In this document: positions 5,338 to 8,693 of the stretch, piece after piece | Position numbering within the stretch: the first letter of the stretch is position 1 | Layout of the letters: every line of letters starts with the position of its first letter | Assembly: GCA_050740975.1 (NCBI GenBank) | Contig: JBOIEE010000176.1 | Location: 1 to 8,693, forward strand | Origin: JBOHHR01 sp050740975 | GTDB lineage: Bacteria; Pseudomonadota; Gammaproteobacteria; JBOHHR01 | DNA: 8,693 nucleotides | Direction of reading: 5' to 3' | Notes under the pieces: model-generated | Databases searched by the model: none | What the model saw: only the letters and a program-made list of their open reading frames with translations | What the model was told of the DNA's origin: nothing | Position numbers and translations under genes: made by a program

Positions 5338-6464
5338 GCTCCTCCTTCGACCAATTGGCGGGTGGGCCCATGTTTGATTTCGCCATCGCGGGTTAGGGTG
5401 CTATCACGCAACACCTCATCTTCCCAGTTCGGCGCCAGCTTACCGTCCGAAATCATCAAGGCAACCATGTTGTATAAGTTCTTGGCATAGGTTTCGCTCG
5501 CGTGTACCGGAACAGAGCTCGGTACATTCAGCGGACCCACGATATCAACGTCGTTACCGCGCACCACCTTCCCCGGCTGGGTAAGCTCGCAGTTACCTCC
5601 GCCTTCCGCGGCGAGATCCACGATCACCGACCCCGGTCGCATGGCTTGAACCATACGCTTAAGGATGATTTTCGGCGAAGCCTGTCCCGGGATCGCGGCC
5701 GTGGTGATGACGACATCAGACTGAGCAATGTGTTTCGCCAGCATGTCCTGTTGTTTTTGTTTCTCTTCTTCGGTCAGCTCCCGGGCATAACCCCCTTCGG
5801 CTTCCGCTTTGATATCGGTCTGTAGAAATTTGGCGCCCAACGACTGAACCTGCTCCTTGGCCGCTGTACGCACATCATAGGCTTCCACCATCGCGCCTAA
5901 ACGCCTGGCGGTCGCTATGGCTTGCAGTCCGGCAACACCCGCACCGATGATGAGGAACTTAGCCGGCCGGATGGTGCCCGTGGGCGTGGTCAGCATAGGG
6001 ATCATCTTTCCCAAACGCTTGGCCGCGATCAGCACCGCCTTGTAACCGGCAATTGAAGCCTGGGAAGATAAGGCGTCCATGGCCTGCGCGCGCGAGATCC
6101 GCGGGACCAGTTCCATTGCCAACGCCGTGATGCGCCTGTCCCGGAGGCACTTTATCAGCTCGGTTTCTTTGTGCGGATTGAAAAATCCGATCAAGATGCT
6201 TCCTGCGCCCATTTTTTGCACTTCCTCAAGCGAGGGGGGTTGCACGCGCAACACGATATCGGCATCCGCGTACACCGCACTGGCATCGTCGGTGATCGTG
6301 GCCCCGGCGTCCCGATAAGCATCATTGCGGTGATAGGCGCTAGCACCAGCCTCACTCTCCACCACCACTTGAGCCCCCAGCTTGACTAAACGGCTTACCA
6401 CCTCGGGCACGCTGGCGACGCGTTTCTCTCCCTCCGTGCGTTCTTTAGGTACGGATATCTTCAT
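5334..6464 (-). CDS. pntAA: NAD(P) transhydrogenase subunit alpha, part 1 (NAD(H)-binding domain I)
   Basis: A 376-aa soluble subunit that binds NAD(H) and passes hydride to the NADP-binding domain of PntB. It opens with MKISVPKERTEGEKRVA, typical of the alanine dehydrogenase/PNT N-terminal domain. Next come RISRAQAMDALSSQ (122-135), carrying the Arg, Gln, Asp and Ser that contact the nicotinamide side in the R. rubrum enzyme, and the NAD-binding fingerprint GAGVAGLQ (174-181). Asp197 (EAYDVR) is the expected adenine-ribose ligand, and the GGYAREL region (224-230) is the mobile loop. It ends at about the point where the fused E. coli PntA would run on into membrane helices, which are encoded by the next gene. 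AAGGGG lies about 9 nt before the ATG. It is the first gene of the operon. Confidence 0.97.
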   Translation of the reverse strand: MKISVPKERTEGEKRVASVPEVVSRLVKLGAQVVVESEAGASAYHRNDAYRDAGATITDDASAVYADADIVLRVQPPSLEEVQKMGAGSILIGFFNPHKETELIKCLRDRRITALAMELVPRISRAQAMDALSSQASIAGYKAVLIAAKRLGKMIPMLTTPTGTIRPAKFLIIGAGVAGLQAIATARRLGAMVEAYDVRTAAKEQVQSLGAKFLQTDIKAEAEGGYARELTEEEKQKQQDMLAKHIAQSDVVITTAAIPGQASPKIILKRMVQAMRPGSVIVDLAAEGGGNCELTQPGKVVRGNDVDIVGPLNVPSSVPVHASETYAKNLYNMVALMISDGKLAPNWEDEVLRDSTLTRDGEIKHGPTRQLVEGGA

Positions 6465-6541
6465 AGGCGTGAACCCCTTCGCGATTCGTAAGTAGCGATT
6501 ACCTTTATTGTTATTCCCCCAGGACTATTCTCCCAGGACGC

Positions 6542-6572
6542 GCTTTTCCTTGCCATTGGAAGGGGAGAAAGC
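6542..6572. promoter_or_regulatory. Stem-loop in the pnt leader
   Basis: GCTTT (6542-6546) pairs with AAAGC (6568-6572), and CCTT (6548-6551) pairs with AAGG (6560-6563), leaving a small bulge and an 8-nt loop. Closer to pntAA, CCCAGGAC is repeated at 6518-6525 and 6532-6539. Both lie between the proposed promoter and the gene, so they would be in the untranslated leader. Role unknown. No riboswitch class is recognised. Confidence 0.3.
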
Positions 6573-6629
6573 AACACCGGGCGTGCCCCACTCCTCACCC
6601 GTAACCTCGAGGGCCGGGTCCGTATAGCA

Positions 6630-6657
6630 ATTATCGAATTATCAGGTTTATTGTAAA
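6630..6657 (-). promoter_or_regulatory. Sigma70-type promoter for the pnt operon
   Basis: Reading the minus strand, TTTACA (6657-6652) and GATAAT (6635-6630) are 16 nt apart, each matching the consensus at 5 of 6 positions. Transcription would start near 6623 and give a leader of about 160 nt before pntAA. The surrounding DNA is AT-rich compared with its neighbours. Confidence 0.55.
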
Positions 6658-6765
6658 GTACTTTGCCGAAACGGTCGATCTGGAGAGGTGCGATTGCGCC
6701 TAGGGATAGGCTGCCCATTTTCACCATGGAGGAAAGCAAAATCGCATTTTTGCTTTGCGATGCGA

Positions 6766-6787
6766 AAAATTCCACGGATGGAATATT
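6766..6787 (-). terminator. Possible weak terminator after the ybhB-like gene
   Basis: On the minus strand ATTCCA (6784-6779) and TGGAAT (6774-6769) form a 6-bp stem with a 4-nt loop. A run of five Ts begins at the last base of the stem, and one mismatch further out the pairing continues with A-T pairs. It lies about 40 nt beyond the stop of the gene at 6823. The stem is short and AT-rich, so efficiency is doubtful. A second AT-rich hairpin, AGCAAAA with TTTTGCT, lies at about 6734-6753. Confidence 0.35.
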
Positions 6788-6822
6788 TCGAAGTGCCCTA
6801 TACAGTAATTAGGCGAGGAACG

Positions 6823-7302
6823 CTATTTGTCTCCTTTTTGATAAGTCCCCATAAGCCCAGCCTGTTCCAGCACGTGTCCCTGCATTGCCCGCTCAAGTTC
6901 TGCCTTAGTTGGCCTTCCGAGTTCGGGCAGCAGGGCGTTTAGCGCATAGAGCTTGTGAAAATAGCGGTGGCGTCCTATGGGTGGACAAGGTCCGCCATAG
7001 CCCGTCCGCTTCCAGTCGTTGCTTCCTTGCTTTGTTCCTGGGGGCAACGCATTGACGGCGACCCCTTCCGGTAAGCCACTCGCTTGCGGCGGTATGTTGT
7101 ACAACACCCAGTGTACCCAAGTTAGTTTAGGTGCCGCGGGATCCGGTGCATCAGGGTCGTCGACAATTAGGGCCAGGCTCTGAGCGGCTGATAGAACTCC
7201 AGACCACACAAGTGGGGGAGAGATATTGTCCGCTTCGCAGGTGTAGCGCCTGGGGATCTGGGCGCCGTGGGAGAATGCGGAGGAGGTAAGCGACAAAGCC
7301 AT
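6823..7302 (-). CDS. YbhB/YbcL-type phosphatidylethanolamine-binding protein (PEBP) family
   Basis: A 159-aa protein of the YbhB/YbcL group of the PEBP (Raf kinase inhibitor-like) family, of normal length. The ligand-pocket signatures are present: ISPPLVWSG (27-35), the DDPDAPD motif (48-54), THWVLYNIP-like WVHWVLYNIP (62-71) and GYGGPCPPIGRHRY (101-114), followed by the family ending HVLEQAGLMGTYQK. There is no signal peptide, so it should be cytoplasmic like YbhB rather than periplasmic like YbcL. The biochemical role of bacterial members is poorly defined. Small-ligand or anion binding is the usual suggestion. The ATG at 7302 has TTGGAG about 10 nt upstream and a strong promoter just before it. 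It is a single-gene unit. Confidence 0.9.
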   Translation of the reverse strand: MALSLTSSAFSHGAQIPRRYTCEADNISPPLVWSGVLSAAQSLALIVDDPDAPDPAAPKLTWVHWVLYNIPPQASGLPEGVAVNALPPGTKQGSNDWKRTGYGGPCPPIGRHRYFHKLYALNALLPELGRPTKAELERAMQGHVLEQAGLMGTYQKGDK

Positions 7303-7335
7303 GGCGTTGATGCTCCAAGAGATGGCAACAAACGG

Positions 7336-7364
7336 AGTATAAGGAGGGAGTGATATGATGGCAA
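7336..7364 (-). promoter_or_regulatory. Sigma70-type promoter for the ybhB-like gene
   Basis: On the minus strand TTGCCA (7364-7359) and TATACT (7341-7336) are separated by exactly 17 nt, each matching the consensus at 5 of 6 positions. Transcription would start near 7329, about 27 nt before the ATG at 7302. This is the best promoter by eye in the window. Confidence 0.65.
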
Positions 7365-7399
7365 ACGTGATCGTCGAGTGGAAAAGGCGTTTGTCCAGG

Positions 7400-7620
7400 C
7401 TAGAGCAACCCTGCCGACCACAGACCCAGCGCTTAAGGTCGCAAGCGTGCCTCCCACAATCGAGCGCATTCCTAGAGCAATGATCTCATCTCGGCGCTCG
7501 GGCACCATCGCCGCCGATCAGGATCCCCAGGCTTCCGAAATTGGCAAAACCGCACAGGGCATAGGTAACCACCAGCCCCAAAGCACTTTGCAGCTTGGGG
7601 GCCATATCGTGCATCATCGG
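7400..7620 (-). pseudogene. C-terminal remnant of a concentrative nucleoside transporter (CNT/NupC family)
   Basis: Two adjacent minus-strand frames together read like the end of a CNT nucleoside:cation symporter. One frame gives GLVVTYALCGFANFGSLGIL followed by IGG (ending near 7510). The other gives MVPERRDEIIALGMRSIVGG and then TLATLSAGSVVG. YALCGFANFGSLGI and MVPERR...ALG are hallmark C-terminal motifs of this family. The join near 7509 is explained by loss of 8 nt (expected IGGxxAMVPERR). The native stop seems to be TAG at 7402-7400, put out of frame by one extra G in the GGG near 7409-7411. Restoring it ends the protein ...VVGRLL. Only about 72 residues of a protein of roughly 400 remain, and the upstream DNA (7621-7822) shows no further recognisable transporter sequence. 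It is clearly non-functional. Confidence 0.8.
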
Positions 7621-7714
7621 GTTGCGGTCAGGTCTGATTATCGAGCGGTTGTTGCCGCCCTTATATCACGTTTGCGGGCCGGATCGCTTGGGACTTCTAC
7701 CTGACAGACTGTAT

Positions 7715-7743
7715 TTGGCAGGACCGCCCAAGCCGGGTATGCT
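7715..7743 (+). promoter_or_regulatory. Candidate promoter for pyrG
   Basis: TTGGCA (7715-7720) and TATGCT (7738-7743) are separated by 17 nt and match the consensus at 5 of 6 and 4 of 6 positions. Transcription would start near 7750, giving a leader of about 73 nt. A weaker alternative is TTGGGA (7688-7693) with TATTTG (7712-7717), 18 nt apart. Confidence 0.45.
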
Positions 7744-7822
7744 TAATGGGAAGAAACAGGTTCCCGCAATAACTATCGGGATCGTCCCAAAGACGCAGGC
7801 ATACGCTAAGCACTAAACCGAA

Positions 7823-8693
7823 ATGACGCGTTTTGTTTTCATCACCGGCGGGGTGGTGTCCTCTTTGGGCAAAGGGATCGCCTCGGCATCGCTCGGCGCC
7901 ATCTTGGAGGCACGCGGTTTAAAGGTGGCGCTGGTGAAGCTCGACCCTTACATCAACGTGGATCCCGGGACCATGAGTCCCTTTCAGCATGGAGAGGTCT
8001 TTGTCACCGAAGACGGAGCCGAGACCGATCTGGATCTGGGTCATTACGAGCGCTTCGTCCGAACTAAGACCAGCCGGAATAATAATTACACGGCGGGGCG
8101 TATATACGCCAATGTGATCCGCAAGGAGCGCCGGGGTGATTACCTAGGCGGCACGGTGCAGGTCATCCCCCACATTACCGATGAAATAAAAGCGTGCGTT
8201 CAAAAGGGCGCCGGCGATGCCGAGATGGTCATGGTGGAGATCGGCGGCACGGTGGGCGATATCGAGTCGCTGCCCTTTCTGGAGGCCATCCGCCAGATGC
8301 GGGTGGAGCTGGGTTCAGGCCGCACGCTGTTCATCCATTTGACCTTGGTACCCTATATCGCCTCCGTTGGAGAGATAAAGACCAAGCCCACGCAACACTC
8401 GGTCAAAGAACTGCGCTCGATCGGCATTCAGCCCGACATCCTGCTGTGCCGTGTCGACCGGCCTTTGCCGGCCTCGGAGCGGCGCAAGATTGCTCTGTTT
8501 ACCAATGTGGAGGAACGCGCCGTGATCGCTGCCATCGACGTGCGCAACATCTACGAGATCCCTTTGCGCTTTCACCAGCAGAAGCTGGATGCCATCGTGG
8601 CCGAGAAGCTGGGCTTAAACGTGCCGGAGGCCGATCTCAGCGAATGGGAGGCGGTCATCGAGAGCATGGATCATCCCCAAGCGGAGGTGATGG
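7823..8693 (+). CDS. pyrG: CTP synthase, N-terminal part (runs off the right edge)
   Basis: The first 290 residues of CTP synthase, which makes CTP from UTP, ATP and glutamine as the last step of de novo pyrimidine nucleotide synthesis. The visible part is the synthetase (amidoligase) domain. It shows the ATP-binding loop GGVVSSLGKG (9-18, Lys17), DGAETDLDLGHYERF (64-78) with the Mg-binding Asp71, RRGDYLGGTVQVIPHIT (103-119), EIGGTVGDIESLPF (139-152) with Glu139, and KTKPTQHSVKEL in the UTP-site region. The glutaminase domain lies beyond the window. An in-frame TAA three codons upstream fixes the start at ATG 7823. No Shine-Dalgarno sequence is evident before it (TAAGCACTAAACCGAA). It reads plus, divergent from the dead transporter fragment and the ybhB-like gene. 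Confidence 0.97.
   Translation, partial: MTRFVFITGGVVSSLGKGIASASLGAILEARGLKVALVKLDPYINVDPGTMSPFQHGEVFVTEDGAETDLDLGHYERFVRTKTSRNNNYTAGRIYANVIRKERRGDYLGGTVQVIPHITDEIKACVQKGAGDAEMVMVEIGGTVGDIESLPFLEAIRQMRVELGSGRTLFIHLTLVPYIASVGEIKTKPTQHSVKELRSIGIQPDILLCRVDRPLPASERRKIALFTNVEERAVIAAIDVRNIYEIPLRFHQQKLDAIVAEKLGLNVPEADLSEWEAVIESMDHPQAEVM

Noticed and set aside
6461..6775. 104-aa minus-strand frame overlapping the pntAA start
   Set aside because: It spans the pnt promoter and leader hairpin, shows no family motif, and ends on top of the pntAA start by chance.
7595..7816. 73-aa plus-strand frame before pyrG
   Set aside because: It overlaps the antisense of the transporter remnant and the proposed pyrG promoter. 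No motif is visible.

Overview
The window looks like a piece of a moderately GC-rich proteobacterial chromosome, most likely from a gammaproteobacterium. The YccA-like membrane protein, the N-terminal sequence of CTP synthase and the class II tRNA-Ser all resemble gammaproteobacterial versions. The transhydrogenase is in the three-polypeptide form (PntAA, PntAB, PntB) known from Rhodospirillum rubrum. I cannot place the organism at genus level.

Layout. Positions 1 to about 2624 are the tRNA-proximal end of an integrated mobile element that runs off the left edge. It has a structured, non-coding-looking left flank (1-430), two or three small unrecognised plus-strand reading frames (about 434-1117), a hairpin-rich stretch (about 981-1175), a small AlpA/excisionase-type DNA-binding protein (1283-1534, plus) and a complete tyrosine integrase (1526-2503, minus). 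The integrase start faces the 3' end of a tRNA-Ser(UGA) gene (2625-2712, minus). A perfect 11-bp tandem repeat between them looks like integrase arm sites. No second copy of the tRNA 3' end is visible, so the far end of the element lies outside the window.

From the tRNA rightward the genes are ordinary core genes. A yccA-like seven-helix membrane protein (2893-3564, plus) converges on the pntAA-pntAB-pntB operon (6464-3646, minus), and both share a hairpin with flanking A and T runs (3590-3615) as a two-way terminator. The operon encodes the proton-translocating NAD(P) transhydrogenase, which uses the proton gradient to reduce NADP+ with NADH. Its three genes are packed with a 4-nt overlap and a 9-nt gap, and a good sigma70-like promoter lies about 165 nt upstream of pntAA.

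Beyond it are a PEBP-family YbhB-like protein (6823-7302, minus) with a strong promoter, a decayed C-terminal fragment of a concentrative nucleoside transporter (7400-7620, minus) with two reconstructable frameshifts, and the 5' two-thirds or less of pyrG (7823 to the right edge, plus).

The most open questions are the small orphan genes and the folded DNA or RNA region upstream of the excisionase-like gene. Nothing in the window clearly identifies a known defence or metabolic cargo system in the element, and I do not claim one.
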